Source: Bradyrhizobium sp. CCGUVB4N
GTDB lineage: Bacteria; Pseudomonadota; Alphaproteobacteria; Rhizobiales; Xanthobacteraceae
DNA: 64,000 nucleotides
Reading direction: 5' to 3'
Assembly (NCBI RefSeq): GCF_024199945.1
Contig: NZ_JANADP010000001.1
Span: 1,612,001 to 1,676,000 of the forward strand
This document shows, piece after piece, positions 8,659 through 18,075 of the stretch. The position numbers and the translations under genes were made by a program. Below the pieces are notes generated by a model. That model was not told where the DNA came from. It saw only the letters and a program-made list of their open reading frames with translations, and did no database searches. Within the stretch, counting starts at the first letter, position 1, and every line of letters starts with the position of its first letter.

Positions 8659-8946
8659 ATGAAGAAGACGAGACGGACAATCGATGCGGCGCTGAAGGCA
8701 AAGATCGCCTTGGAGGCGCTGCGAGAACAATCAACGGTGACGGATCTGGCGCAGCGCTACCAGGTGCATGTGAACCAGATTTATGCCTTGAAGAAACAGC
8801 TTCAGGATCAAGCGGTTCGGGCGTTCGACGCGGGCGCTGGTCGGGATGGCGAGGCGGCCCACGAACTGGAGGTCGAGAAGCTCCACGCCAAGATCGGACA
8901 ATTGACGGTCGAGCGGGATTTCTTAGCCAGGAGGTCCGGAAGATGA
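8659..8946 (+). CDS. IS3-family transposase OrfA
   Basis: A 95-residue protein with an N-terminal helix-turn-helix (Ile-Ala-Leu-Glu-Ala-Leu-Arg-Glu, then Asp-Leu-Ala-Gln-Arg-Tyr-Gln-Val-His-Val-Asn-Gln-Ile) and a leucine-rich C-terminal coiled coil (Leu-Glu-Val-Glu-Lys-Leu-His-Ala-Lys). It provides DNA binding and dimerisation for the transposase. Its TGA overlaps the ATG of orfB (ATGA at 8943-8946), so OrfB is made by coupling and/or the OrfAB fusion by -1 frameshifting. Confidence 0.88.
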   Translation: MKKTRRTIDAALKAKIALEALREQSTVTDLAQRYQVHVNQIYALKKQLQDQAVRAFDAGAGRDGEAAHELEVEKLHAKIGQLTVERDFLARRSGR

Positions 8947-9917
8947 GCGCGCCGGATCGCCGAGGATTGCTTCAGCGCGATCATGCGGGTCTATCGATCC
9001 GCCGGCAATGCCAACTGCTGAGCGTTGCGCGATCGAGCGTGTATCGGCCGCCGCGGCCGGCCAAGGACAACGACCTTGAGCTGATGCGGCGGATCGACGA
9101 GCTGTTCACGGCCTGGCCGTTCTTGGGCTCGCGGCGGATGACGGCGATGCTCAATAGCGAAGGCTGTCGCATCAATCGCAAGCGCGTGCAGCGGTTGATG
9201 CGCAAGATGGGCATCGCGGCGCTGGGACCAAAGCCCAGAACCACAAAGCCGGCGCCGGGACACAAGATCTTCCCGTATCTCCTGCGCCATATGGTGATCG
9301 ACCGACCGAATCAAGTGTGGGCGGCCGATATCACCTATCTGCCGATCGGCCAGGGCTTTCTGTATCTGGTGGCGATCATCGATTGGGCGAGCCGTGCGGT
9401 GCTGGCCTGGCGGCTGTCGAACACGATGGACACATCGTTCTGCGTGTCTGCGCTCGAAGAGGCCTTGGCGCGCTTCGGCCGGCCGGAGATCTTCAATACC
9501 GACCAGGGCAGCCAGTTCACCAGCGCCGCCTTCACCGGCACGCTGGCCGCCACCGGCGTCAGGATCTCGATGGACGGTCGTGGGCGCTGGATGGACAACG
9601 TGTTCATCGAGCGGCTGTGGCGCTCGCTCAAATACGAGGACATCTATCTCAAGGGGTATTCGGATGGCCCCGAGGCCAAAGCCGGAATCGCCCGATGGAT
9701 CGAATTTTACAATTTCCAGCGCCCTCATCAGGCGCTGGAAAACCGCGCGCCGATGGCGGTCTGGCGGGCCGGTGTCACCGGCGCACAGGCTGTGGATATG
9801 ACGCTTCTCGCAAGCGAGAAGCTTGGACAACGCTGCGCGTTGCCCACAGCCACAACAGCAGCAGGCAAGAGTAGCGTAAAGTCACTGGGAAGAACGAACG
9901 GCAGCAGCTCCACTTAA
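8943..9917 (+). CDS. IS3-family transposase OrfB (integrase core)
   Basis: A 324-residue DDE integrase-type catalytic protein. It shows Trp-Ala-Ala-Asp-Ile-Thr-Tyr-Leu-Pro (first Asp), Asn-Thr-Asp-Gln-Gly-Ser-Gln-Phe-Thr-Ser (second Asp) and Asn-Val-Phe-Ile-Glu-Arg-Leu-Trp-Arg-Ser-Leu-Lys-Tyr-Glu (Glu). The helical HTH_21 region precedes the core. Residues are identical to copy B until about 20 residues before the end, where the 8-bp indel gives a different tail. Confidence 0.9.
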   Translation: MSAPDRRGLLQRDHAGLSIRRQCQLLSVARSSVYRPPRPAKDNDLELMRRIDELFTAWPFLGSRRMTAMLNSEGCRINRKRVQRLMRKMGIAALGPKPRTTKPAPGHKIFPYLLRHMVIDRPNQVWAADITYLPIGQGFLYLVAIIDWASRAVLAWRLSNTMDTSFCVSALEEALARFGRPEIFNTDQGSQFTSAAFTGTLAATGVRISMDGRGRWMDNVFIERLWRSLKYEDIYLKGYSDGPEAKAGIARWIEFYNFQRPHQALENRAPMAVWRAGVTGAQAVDMTLLASEKLGQRCALPTATTAAGKSSVKSLGRTNGSSST

Positions 9918-9957
9918 AAAACCAGACCCAGTGGTCCTCAGCATAGGGTCCACTTCA

Positions 9958-10324
9958 CAACCTGAACATTGCCTTCCTTTCTCGACTGACCGCAATAGTA
10001 ACGTGCAGACCGAATGCGCCCAATCGTGGCAAAGTCGGTGTTATCAACGATTCAAGCTTCGACCTCTCGTGCAATTCCGCGCCTCCAGTACCAACGCACG
10101 AATCCTGACCAATAGTTGGTGGTTCAATCAGTCGCATTCTCTTGCGATCACATTGGCACGGTCGAAGTGTACGAAAACCGACGCTACGTCGTCCGCTTTA
10201 TCAGTTTCATGTCGACCTCCCTCACAGAAAGTGAACTCGCAAAGCCACATGATGCCCGCCGAGAAAGGCCACCAACATCACAACCAGTAAATAGGTGCGA
10301 CCTGGGAAACACGCGGTACCGCGA
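9958..10324. other. Non-coding part of the inverted segment
   Basis: It lies between IS3 copy A and the stop of the displaced monooxygenase gene. No gene is recognised on either strand. In the ancestral arrangement this DNA was downstream of the monooxygenase, toward the alpha-oxoamine synthase gene. Confidence 0.5.
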
Positions 10325-11440
10325 TCATCCACTGCCCATGCCTGCTCGAGTGAACCGATTGATCGGCCGCTCGAGGCCCAGATTCTCTCTTAATGTCGTT
10401 CCCGAATATTTGGATCTGAATTTACCTCGCCGGCGCAACTCTGGGACAACAAGTTCAACAAACTCCTTGAGGCCGCCCGGAACAGTTGCGGGCAGAATAT
10501 TGAATCCGTCAGCCGCACGTTGATCAAATCTCTGCACCATGGCGTTGGCAATTTCGTCCGGCGTTCCAACGATCATGAGATGGCCCCGGCTGTCCGATAC
10601 CGAACGGATCAGTTGTCTCCAAGTGAACTTCTGGCTCACGGCCAAGTCGAGGATCACCTTCTGACGGCTCTGGATAAAGTTCGTTCGCGGCAACGATTCC
10701 GGTACCAATGCGTCAAGGTCAATCGAACGGAGGTCCGTGACAAATCCGAGCCAACGTTCGGCGGTCCCAATTTGAACGTCGATGTGCGTATACGATTGCA
10801 GCCTTTGAAGCTTCGCGGACGCTTCTTCCTTCGTCCTCCCGACGATTGGAACAATGCCTGGCATGATTTGCACTTGATCGTACCCTCTCCCCAGTGCACG
10901 TGCCTCCGCTTTGAGAGTTGCGTAGTATCGTTTACCGTTCTCTAAGCACGGCTCAGCGGTAAACACCACCTCGGCCAGCGCCGCACCGAATCGTATTCCG
11001 GCATCCGATGCACCGGCCTGAACCAACACGGGATATCCTTGCGGCGGCCGTGCAACGTTCAACGGGCCTCTGACTGATAGATAAGCCCCCCGGTGATTGA
11101 GTAGATGCAGCTTCGTCGTGTCGGCAAAAATACCTGTCTGCTTGTCGCGGATGAAAGCGTCGTCTTCCCACGTATCCCAAAGCCCTTTTACAACTTCTAC
11201 GAATTCTCTCGCTCGGACATAGCGCGTGTCGTGATCCGGAAGTTGCTCTTCGCCGAAATTTGGCGCTTCGTACTTATTCCCCGAGGTAACAATATTCCAG
11301 GCCGCCCGTCCATGCGACAGGTGATCAAGTGAGGCGATCATCCGTGCAAGATGGTATGGCTGGTGATACGTCGTTGTCGCTGTCGCGACAAGACCGATAT
11401 GCTGTGTTCTGGACGAGAGTGCCGACAAAAGCGAGATTGG
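10325..11440 (-). pseudogene. LLM-class flavin-dependent monooxygenase (NtaA/SnaA/DszA type), C-terminal fragment, inverted
   Basis: About 371 codons from Ile-Ser-Leu-Leu-Ser-Ala-Leu, containing the family hallmarks His-Ile-Gly-Leu-Val-Ala-Thr, Ala-Ser-Leu-Asp-His-Leu-Ser-His-Gly-Arg, Trp-Asn-Ile-Val-Thr-Ser and Pro-Val-Leu-Val-Gln-Ala-Gly-Ala-Ser. With the N-terminal piece at 8340-8582 it makes a protein of about 452 residues, a normal length for the NtaA family. The reading frame is open into the IS3 end, which could supply a GTG start near 11467, but the flavin-barrel N-terminus would be missing. The family oxidises small substrates with reduced FMN supplied by a partner reductase. Confidence 0.85.
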
Positions 11441-11518
11441 TGAAGTGGACCCTATGCTGAGGACCACTGGGTCTGGTTTTTTAAGTGGAGCTGCTGCCGT
11501 TCGTTCTTCCCAGTGACT

Positions 11519-12463
11519 TTACGCTACTCTTGCCTGCTGCTGTTGTGGCTGTGGGGATGTGGGCAACGCGCAGCGTTGTCCAAGCTTCTCGCTTGCGAGA
11601 AGCGTCATATCCACAGCCTGTGCGCCGGTGACACCGGCCCGCCAGACCGCCATCGGCGCGCGGTTTTCCAGCGCCTGATGAGGGCGCTGGAAATTGTAAA
11701 ATTCGATCCATCGGGCGATTCCGGCTTTGGCCTCGGGGCCATCCGAATACCCCTTGAGATAGATGTCCTCGTATTTGAGCGAGCGCCACAGCCGCTCGAT
11801 GAACACGTTGTCCATCCAGCGCCCACGACCGTCCATCGAGATCCTGACGCCGGTGGCGGCCAGCGTGCCGGTGAAGGCGGCGCTGGTGAACTGGCTGCCC
11901 TGGTCGGTATTGAAGATCTCCGGCCGGCCGAAGCGCGCCAAGGCCTCTTCGAGCGCAGACACGCAGAACGATGTGTCCATCGTGTTCGACAGCCGCCAGG
12001 CCAGCACCGCACGGCTCGCCCAATCGATGATCGCCACCAGATACAGAAAGCCCTGGCCGATCGGCAGATAGGTGATATCGGCCGCCCACACTTGATTCGG
12101 TCGGTCGATCACCATATGGCGCAGGAGATACGGGAAGATCTTGTGTCCCGGCGCCGGCTTTGTGGTTCTGGGCTTTGGTCCCAGCGCCGCGATGCCCATC
12201 TTGCGCATCAACCGCTGCACGCGCTTGCGATTGATGCGACAGCCTTCGCTATTGAGCATCGCCGTCATCCGCCGCGAGCCCAAGAACGGCCAGGCCGTGA
12301 ACAGCTCGTCGATCCGCCGCATCAGCTCAAGGTCGTTGTCCTTGGCCGGCCGCGGCGGCCGATACACGCTCGATCGCGCAACGCTCAGCAGTTGGCATTG
12401 CCGGCGGATCGATAGACCCGCATGATCGCGCTGAAGCAATCCTCGGCGATCCGGCGCGCTCAT
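11519..12463 (-). CDS. IS3-family transposase OrfB
   Basis: A 314-residue copy of the OrfB at 8943-9917, with the same Asp, Asp and Glu catalytic motifs. It differs only at the extreme C-terminus, where an extra 8 bp shifts the frame to Pro-Gln-Pro-Gln-Gln-Gln-Gln. The start ATG at 12463 overlaps the orfA stop. Probably functional, because the change lies after the catalytic core. Confidence 0.9.
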   Translation of the reverse strand: MSAPDRRGLLQRDHAGLSIRRQCQLLSVARSSVYRPPRPAKDNDLELMRRIDELFTAWPFLGSRRMTAMLNSEGCRINRKRVQRLMRKMGIAALGPKPRTTKPAPGHKIFPYLLRHMVIDRPNQVWAADITYLPIGQGFLYLVAIIDWASRAVLAWRLSNTMDTSFCVSALEEALARFGRPEIFNTDQGSQFTSAAFTGTLAATGVRISMDGRGRWMDNVFIERLWRSLKYEDIYLKGYSDGPEAKAGIARWIEFYNFQRPHQALENRAPMAVWRAGVTGAQAVDMTLLASEKLGQRCALPTSPQPQQQQARVA

Positions 12464-12747
12464 CTTCCGGACCTCCTGGCTAAGAAATCCCGCTCGACCG
12501 TCAATTGTCCGATCTTGGCGTGGAGCTTCTCGACCTCCAGTTCGTGGGCCGCCTCGCCATCCCGACCAGCGCCCGCGTCGAACGCCCGAACCGCTTGATC
12601 CTGAAGCTGTTTCTTCAAGGCATAAATCTGGTTCACATGCACCTGGTAGCGCTGCGCCAGATCCGTCACCGTTGATTGTTCTCGCAGCGCCTCCAAGGCG
12701 ATCTTTGCCTTCAGCGCCGCATCGATTGTCCGTCTCGTCTTCTTCAT
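12460..12747 (-). CDS. IS3-family transposase OrfA
   Basis: A 95-residue helix-turn-helix plus coiled-coil protein, identical in translation to the OrfA at 8659-8946. It overlaps orfB by ATGA. Confidence 0.88.
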   Translation of the reverse strand: MKKTRRTIDAALKAKIALEALREQSTVTDLAQRYQVHVNQIYALKKQLQDQAVRAFDAGAGRDGEAAHELEVEKLHAKIGQLTVERDFLARRSGR

Positions 12748-13018
12748 GGTCCGCTCCGTTTATCAAAACGGAACGGCATCCGCACCACCTAAGCCGCCGG
12801 TCCAAAATCCGGGGTCCACTTCACTCCCGCTCTGTCACATCGAAGCTATCGGATCTAGTAGCTGCCCAAGCGCCCTCGTCAATGGTTAAGTCTTTTCGAC
12901 CGCAGGACGCGGTCGAGCCGCGCGCAAAACGTCCAGTGCGAGCGGTTGTCAAAGTGCCTGCCATGCGACTCAGATAGCCGTTGGCTCTGTATGCTTGGCA
13001 AGTGAAACGGAGAATGAG

Positions 13019-14296
13019 ATGCCACAGCGGAGCCTATTCTCCGAGGATCGTCGGCCGGGCGGACATTTCCGGAACACCGCTTACATGATCGACAAGAGTC
13101 GCTCGTATTTCGATGCAGCGCATGACGCTGGTCTTATGGGCGTCCATGGACGTTCCACGGCCGGACGTGCCTTTGCTTTGGGCTCCGGTCCGCTTGAAGG
13201 TCGAGCGGAAAAAATCGATTTCGTGCGATGTTCCTACCTTGGCTTGGACAATCATCCTCTGATCATCGCTGACGCGATCGACGCGATCGAGACGCATGGG
13301 TCATTGCATTGGTCATGCGCGCGAACGCGGCTCAATTTCGATCGTCTAGCAGAGCTTGAAGAAGCCCTGTCGGGAATGTTCGGCGCACGCGTGCTCGCGT
13401 TTTCCACTGTTATGCTCGCCAATCTAGGTGCGATGCCCCTTCTTTCTTCCGGCCAACTGACAGGCGGAAGAAAGCCGCTTGTCGTGTTCGATCGGCTTGC
13501 GCACATATCGCTGGCCTATCACAAGCCGGTGGTCGCTGATGAAACTCAGGTGGAAACGATCGCACACAATGACGTCGACGCCCTCGAACGCTTGTGCCGT
13601 GAACACCCACTGGTCGCTTACGTATGCGACGGCATTTACTCCATGGGAGGGAATGCGCGTGTCAAAGAACTGCGCCAACTCCAAGAGCGGTACGGGCTCT
13701 TTCTCTATATCGACGATGCGCACGGCATATCGATCTTCGGGCGACAAGGCGAAGGATTCGCTCGCGCCCAGTTTCCGGAAGTGCTGGGTGACCGCACGAT
13801 CATCGTAGCCTCATTGGCCAAGGGCTTTGGCGCATCGGGCGGCATGGTGATGCTCGGAACGGTCGACCAAGAAGCTCTGTTTCGACGTTACTCCATTCCG
13901 TATGCCTTTTCTGTACCACCAAATTTGGCGGCGGTGGGCGCTGCGCTTGGCTCGTGCAAGATTCACCGGTCGCCAGAACTCGGGGAGCGGCAAAGGCGTT
14001 TGGCCCGACGTATCCAGGTCTTTGATCGTAATGTTGCAACCGCGCAGCAAGGAAATGCATTTCCCATCAGAATGATTGCGTTGGGATCGGAAACCAAGGC
14101 GATTGAAATCGCCAAACAGCTACTCGATGCCGGCTTCTACACGTCGGTGACGTTCTTCCCGACGGTTGCGCAAGGGAAGGCCGGGATTCGCGTGTGCATT
14201 ACAGCCGATCATGAAGACAGCGATATAGAGCGATTGTGCCACTGCATCCTGGAGGCAGTGGCCGAGACGACCGGAAAACCGTACCCTCTGAGGTGA
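13019..14296 (+). CDS. PLP-dependent alpha-oxoamine synthase-like enzyme
   Basis: About 425 residues from ATG 13019, with GGAG upstream; an in-frame TTG at 12995 is a weaker alternative. Fold type I aminotransferase family. It shows a conserved His near 162 (Arg-Leu-Ala-His-Ile-Ser), Ile-Asp-Asp-Ala-His-Gly at 231-236 (Asp pairs with the PLP ring) and Ser-Leu-Ala-Lys-Gly-Phe-Gly-Ala at 265-272, with Lys268 as the Schiff-base residue. Family members (8-amino-7-oxononanoate synthase, serine palmitoyltransferase, CqsA) join an amino acid to an acyl-CoA with loss of CO2. The region usually holding Gly-Ser-Arg is altered (Ser-Cys-Ala-Arg-Thr-Arg), so the substrate may be unusual. It is the first gene of a same-strand series with SDR and CoA-transferase genes. 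Confidence 0.75.
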   Translation: MPQRSLFSEDRRPGGHFRNTAYMIDKSRSYFDAAHDAGLMGVHGRSTAGRAFALGSGPLEGRAEKIDFVRCSYLGLDNHPLIIADAIDAIETHGSLHWSCARTRLNFDRLAELEEALSGMFGARVLAFSTVMLANLGAMPLLSSGQLTGGRKPLVVFDRLAHISLAYHKPVVADETQVETIAHNDVDALERLCREHPLVAYVCDGIYSMGGNARVKELRQLQERYGLFLYIDDAHGISIFGRQGEGFARAQFPEVLGDRTIIVASLAKGFGASGGMVMLGTVDQEALFRRYSIPYAFSVPPNLAAVGAALGSCKIHRSPELGERQRRLARRIQVFDRNVATAQQGNAFPIRMIALGSETKAIEIAKQLLDAGFYTSVTFFPTVAQGKAGIRVCITADHEDSDIERLCHCILEAVAETTGKPYPLR

Positions 14297-14476
14297 TATG
14301 ATGATTCAGCCGACGAGATCATTCTGCTGCCCTGCACGGTGTCTATCACACGACGCGTGGAAGACTGATGAAAGCCTGCCAGGTCTCGACCGATTGTACG
14401 ACGGCGAAAGCGTATCCGGACCGCCTAGACCAATATTCTCGGCGGGGCGGTACTCGCCGCCGTTTGCAACGGCCTG

Positions 14477-15268
14477 ATGATGCTACAGCCAGAAAAACGC
14501 AGCGGCCCTAGCGACCGGCGCATTGCTCTGGTGACTGGAGGAGCGCGTGGGATTGGACTGGAGATCGTCCGCCGGTTCTTAACTGATGGCTATCGCGTCG
14601 CCTTTGTCGCGACGAAGGCGGAACATGTGGAGGGGGCGCTCAAAACTCTCCGCTGCCCTGAAGATCGGCTCTACGCTGAGAGGATTGACGTATCACGACA
14701 CGACGATGTGCAGTGGTTTGTTGACCTCATCCGGGAGCGTTGGGGCGAAATAGCGATCCTGGTGAACAATGCTGGCATCTCCCCCAAGCGCGTGGACCAA
14801 AATGCGCCTTGGCTTTCGCAGACGTCCCTCGATGAATGGGCGCGGGTCATCGATGTCAATCTCGGTGGCCCCTTCATCCTCATACGGCTCTTGGCGCCAG
14901 CAATGATCGCGAATGGCTATGGGCGCATCATCAATGTAGGGTCGCTGGCGGGGCGTGCCATGCCCCTGATCGCAGGGCCACATTATGCCGCGTCCAAGGC
15001 GGGATTGATCGGATTGACTCGCGCTACTGCGCGGGATCTCGCTCCACACGGCATTACCGTCAATTGTATCGCTCCTGGACGGATTCTTAGTGATCTGACC
15101 GGGCCACCCGAGGCCGCGGTCAACCGCGCCGCTCTTAGCAGAATTCCAATGGGCCGTTTTGGAACCGCTGAAGATGTGGCGCACGCCGTGGCCTTTCTAG
15201 CCTCTCCGATGGCGGGCTTTATTACCGGCGCAACAATCGACATCACGGGAGGCGAGTTCGCCGCATAA
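14477..15268 (+). CDS. SDR-family NAD(P)-dependent oxidoreductase (FabG-like)
   Basis: 263 residues. The Rossmann motif Val-Thr-Gly-Gly-Ala-Arg-Gly-Ile-Gly is near the N-terminus, Val-Asn-Asn-Ala-Gly-Ile near residue 97, the catalytic Ser in Asn-Val-Gly-Ser-Leu-Ala, and Tyr-x-x-x-Lys in His-Tyr-Ala-Ala-Ser-Lys-Ala-Gly. The C-terminal Ile-Thr-Gly-Ala-Thr-Ile-Asp-Ile-Thr-Gly-Gly is typical of classical SDRs. It likely reduces a keto group with NADPH, possibly the amino-ketone made by the upstream enzyme; that link is an inference from adjacency (180-bp gap, same strand). Confidence 0.85.
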   Translation: MMLQPEKRSGPSDRRIALVTGGARGIGLEIVRRFLTDGYRVAFVATKAEHVEGALKTLRCPEDRLYAERIDVSRHDDVQWFVDLIRERWGEIAILVNNAGISPKRVDQNAPWLSQTSLDEWARVIDVNLGGPFILIRLLAPAMIANGYGRIINVGSLAGRAMPLIAGPHYAASKAGLIGLTRATARDLAPHGITVNCIAPGRILSDLTGPPEAAVNRAALSRIPMGRFGTAEDVAHAVAFLASPMAGFITGATIDITGGEFAA

Positions 15269-15609
15269 GCCGATGCAGATCGCGATCTGATCGCGGACAG
15301 CACCATGCTGGCCTCGTTCAGGATCAAGGTCGTCGAGTGTCACGCCTCGTCAATAGGCCGTTCAGCCGTGCGTAAACATGAACAACATGGATGCAACAGT
15401 TTCTGACAGTTCAATCACAAGTGTTCCGTGCGGCCAATCTTCAGCTGGGAGAGGGGGAAAATCGCCGATCTGCTTCTTCATCTATCATGAGGAAAGCAAT
15501 TGCGGGGCTCTCTGCCGTTTGGCCGCGACGTTCAAGATCAACACCGTCATCAGTACGTGGAACAGGTGTAGGCTCCCGTGGCGATGACGCCGACACTCCG
15601 GACGGTCAG
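15269..15609. other. Spacer between the SDR and CoA-transferase genes
   Basis: The CoA-transferase frame is open back to 15391, but the conserved domain begins only after the ATG at 15610, so I treat this as leader DNA. No other gene is seen. Confidence 0.4.
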
Positions 15610-18075
15610 ATGGGACGAAAATGGAGCGAAGTGTTCTCGCATCTGCGAGTCGTCGAGATAGGTAGTTCAGCGGCGACCAGCTATTGCGCGCGATTGTTTG
15701 CCGACTTCGGCGCCGATGTTCAGAAGGTCGAGCCGCCAGGAGGAGATCCACTCCGCAATAGCGCCCCGCTCACGCCTTCAGGCCAGAGCGCGTGGTTTGC
15801 ATTCCTGAACTTCAACAAGTCAAGTGTGGTCATCGATGCTGCCGACCCGGACGCGACCCCGCGGCTGACGACTCTAATCGAAGACTGCAACATATTGCTC
15901 GATGGCCGCGATATTGAAGTCGCAGATTGTCCTTCGATTGATATCGCCGCGATACGGCAGAGAAGCCCCGGGTTAATTCATATCGAGGCGAGCTGGTTTG
16001 GCCGCGCGGGGCCGTATGCAGGATTCGCCGCAACCGATTCGACAGTCCGCGCACTCGCCGGCCTCATCAAGCTGGCTGGACCGGCCGAGGGCCCGCCATT
16101 GCATGCACCGGATTTTCAGACAGGTATCCTGGCCGGTCTGTGGGGCTTCATCGCCGCGGTGTCTTCGACGGTTCAGGACGAAAAAGGTGGTGGGAGAGTA
16201 TGGTCGTGGTCGCTCAGTGTCTTTGAATCGAGCCTCGCTTTGAGTGAGTATCAGATGTTCGAGACGTATGAGCGCGCGGACGTGATGCGCCGGCTTGACC
16301 TCAATCGCTTCTGGCCGAACTTTCCGATCGGCATCTACGAGACCAAAAGTGGCTGGCTTGGCGTCACGACGATCACTCCGGCACAATGGTGTTCGTTCTG
16401 TGAGATGGTCGATTTGCCGGAACTGGGTGACGATCCGGCTCTCCTTTTCGGCGCCGATCGCCTGCAACACGCGGAACAGATCGAGCAACAGTTCATCCCG
16501 AGGCTGAAAACGCGCACCGCGCTTGAGTGGTTTGCGGAAGGACTGAAGCGCAAGATTCCGATCGTGCCGATGCCGGAAATGTCCGATCTGCTGCAGGATG
16601 CGGAGAAGAGGGAGCGCGGGGCCATCGTGCCTATCGTGCTTGGCGAAGAAGAGGGCCAGACAGCCGGATCGATGCAGAGGCTGACACTGACGCCGCCGCG
16701 CCGGGGCGGCAAGGTCCCGGCTCCTGGCGAGCTGCAGCGCTTTGCAAATGCCCGGAGACGTCTTGTCGGCGCCGCGGAGGCGTCCTCCGACCGAATCGAT
16801 TCCAGCGCGCTGCCACTGCAGGGTGTTCGGGTTGTTGACTTCTCGATGGGCTGGGCGGGCCCACTGTGTACGCGGACTCTGGCTGATCTTGGTGCCGACG
16901 TCATCAAGATTGAGGCCATCCAGTATCCGGACTGGTGGCGCGGTCTTGATCGGCGGCCCGCCTACATCAAGGAACAAATGTATGAAAAGACGATGCGCTT
17001 TTGCATGGTCAACCGCAACAAACGTGGCGTCACACTCGACCTGACGCGGCCGCAGGGCCGGGATCTGGCGAAGCGGCTCGTGGCGGCAGCCGACATTGTG
17101 GTTGACAATTATTCGGTCGACGTCCTGCCCAAATTCGGGCTTGGCTACGACGTGCTCAAAAGGCTCAATCCTCGTCTCGTCATGATGTCGATGTCTGCCT
17201 TTGGTACGAGCAGCGTCAACCGCAATTGCCGGGCCTACGGCTCGACCCTCGAGCAAGGCTCCGGTCTACCGAGTGTGGTCGGAAATCCCAATGGGCCGCC
17301 GGCAATGAGCCACATCGCCTTTGGCGATGCGGTCGGCGGGTTGAACGGTTGCGCTGCAGTTCTGGTTGCTCTGATTTATGCCCGCAGCACCGGGCACGGT
17401 CAGTTCATTGATCTTGCGCAGATCGAGTGTATGCTGCCGTTTGCGGCGCCGTGGATCACGGTGCATTCGATCGATGGTGCGGCTCCAGTGAGATATGGCA
17501 ATCGACATCCGCAGTTCGCGCCGCATGGCTGCTTTCGGTGCGCCGGTAAGGACTGCTGGATTGTGGTAGCCGCGACCGACGAGGACATGTGGCAGAGGCT
17601 TGCCCGACTAATCGGGCGATCAGACTGGGCCATGGACGTCTCGCTGAGATCTGCGGAAGCTCGCCGCGATATTGAGGACTTGATCGAAAGAGGGATCGAA
17701 GCCTGGACGCTCACCCGCGGCGCGGACGACGCGATGTCGGAGTTACAGTCCGCAAGGATTGCGGCCGGCGTGGCCCGCCTGCCAATGGACCTGCTCAGCG
17801 ACCCGCATCTTAAGTCACGCGGGTATCTGCAAGACGTCGTACGCGCGTTTATTGGCTTGCATCCGCAGCCGTCAATGCCGATTCGCGCGAGTGAAAATCA
17901 CTATCCGATCCGGAGTGCCGCACCAACGCTTGGCCAACACAACCGAGAAGTTCTATCAGGGCTTCTGGGGCTTTCCGACATAGAGATCACCCAATTGGCC
18001 AGGGAGGGTATCATCGGCACGGTCATGCTTTCGGAGGAAGAACTTACAAAAGCGAAGACGGCATCACCAAGTTGA
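15610..18075 (+). CDS. Tandem-domain CaiB/BaiF (class III) CoA-transferase
   Basis: About 821 residues from ATG 15610, roughly twice the usual family length. Two CoA-transferase III domains are present. The first starts Leu-Arg-Val-Val-Glu-Ile-Gly and has Phe-Gly-Ala-Asp-Val-Gln-Lys-Val-Glu-Pro-Pro-Gly-Gly-Asp. The second starts Gly-Val-Arg-Val-Val-Asp-Phe-Ser and has Leu-Gly-Ala-Asp-Val-Ile-Lys-Ile-Glu. Candidate catalytic aspartates lie in Ala-Pro-Asp-Phe-Gln-Thr-Gly (domain 1) and Phe-Gly-Asp-Ala-Val-Gly-Gly (domain 2). The family moves CoA between carboxylic acids. Here it may activate an acid that becomes the acyl-CoA substrate of the PLP synthase at 13019, which is an inference from context. 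Confidence 0.85.
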   Translation: MGRKWSEVFSHLRVVEIGSSAATSYCARLFADFGADVQKVEPPGGDPLRNSAPLTPSGQSAWFAFLNFNKSSVVIDAADPDATPRLTTLIEDCNILLDGRDIEVADCPSIDIAAIRQRSPGLIHIEASWFGRAGPYAGFAATDSTVRALAGLIKLAGPAEGPPLHAPDFQTGILAGLWGFIAAVSSTVQDEKGGGRVWSWSLSVFESSLALSEYQMFETYERADVMRRLDLNRFWPNFPIGIYETKSGWLGVTTITPAQWCSFCEMVDLPELGDDPALLFGADRLQHAEQIEQQFIPRLKTRTALEWFAEGLKRKIPIVPMPEMSDLLQDAEKRERGAIVPIVLGEEEGQTAGSMQRLTLTPPRRGGKVPAPGELQRFANARRRLVGAAEASSDRIDSSALPLQGVRVVDFSMGWAGPLCTRTLADLGADVIKIEAIQYPDWWRGLDRRPAYIKEQMYEKTMRFCMVNRNKRGVTLDLTRPQGRDLAKRLVAAADIVVDNYSVDVLPKFGLGYDVLKRLNPRLVMMSMSAFGTSSVNRNCRAYGSTLEQGSGLPSVVGNPNGPPAMSHIAFGDAVGGLNGCAAVLVALIYARSTGHGQFIDLAQIECMLPFAAPWITVHSIDGAAPVRYGNRHPQFAPHGCFRCAGKDCWIVVAATDEDMWQRLARLIGRSDWAMDVSLRSAEARRDIEDLIERGIEAWTLTRGADDAMSELQSARIAAGVARLPMDLLSDPHLKSRGYLQDVVRAFIGLHPQPSMPIRASENHYPIRSAAPTLGQHNREVLSGLLGLSDIEITQLAREGIIGTVMLSEEELTKAKTASPS

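Larger units (their letters stand above)
8583..9957 (+). mobile_element. IS3-family element, copy A
   Basis: It starts TGAAGTGGACCCCGG and ends GGGTCCACTTCA, giving terminal inverted repeats of about 11-12 bp. It carries overlapping orfA and orfB. The inverted copy B is at 11441-12823; A is 8 bp shorter because it lacks one ATCCCCAC unit near the end of orfB. The left flank ends in CCA, identical to the CCA beside the right end of copy B. Confidence 0.9.
11441..12823 (-). mobile_element. IS3-family element, copy B (inverted relative to copy A)
   Basis: It has the same ends as copy A (TGAAGTGGACC...GGTCCACTTCA) and is 1383 bp long. It carries orfA and orfB on the minus strand. The flank beside its right end is CCA (reading toward the monooxygenase), matching copy A's left flank. 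The outer flank CTCCCG shows no duplication with the current inner flank of copy A, as expected after recombination between the copies. Confidence 0.9.

Noticed and set aside
11441..11467. GTG start inside IS3 that could make a hybrid N-terminus for the monooxygenase C-terminal fragment
   Set aside because: In frame, but the product would lack the first strand and helix of the flavin barrel; treated as fortuitous.
12824..13018. Possible sigma-54 promoter (TTGGCTCTGTATGCTTGG) before the oxoamine synthase gene
   Set aside because: GG-to-GC spacing is 8 instead of 10 bases, so it does not fit the -24/-12 rule.
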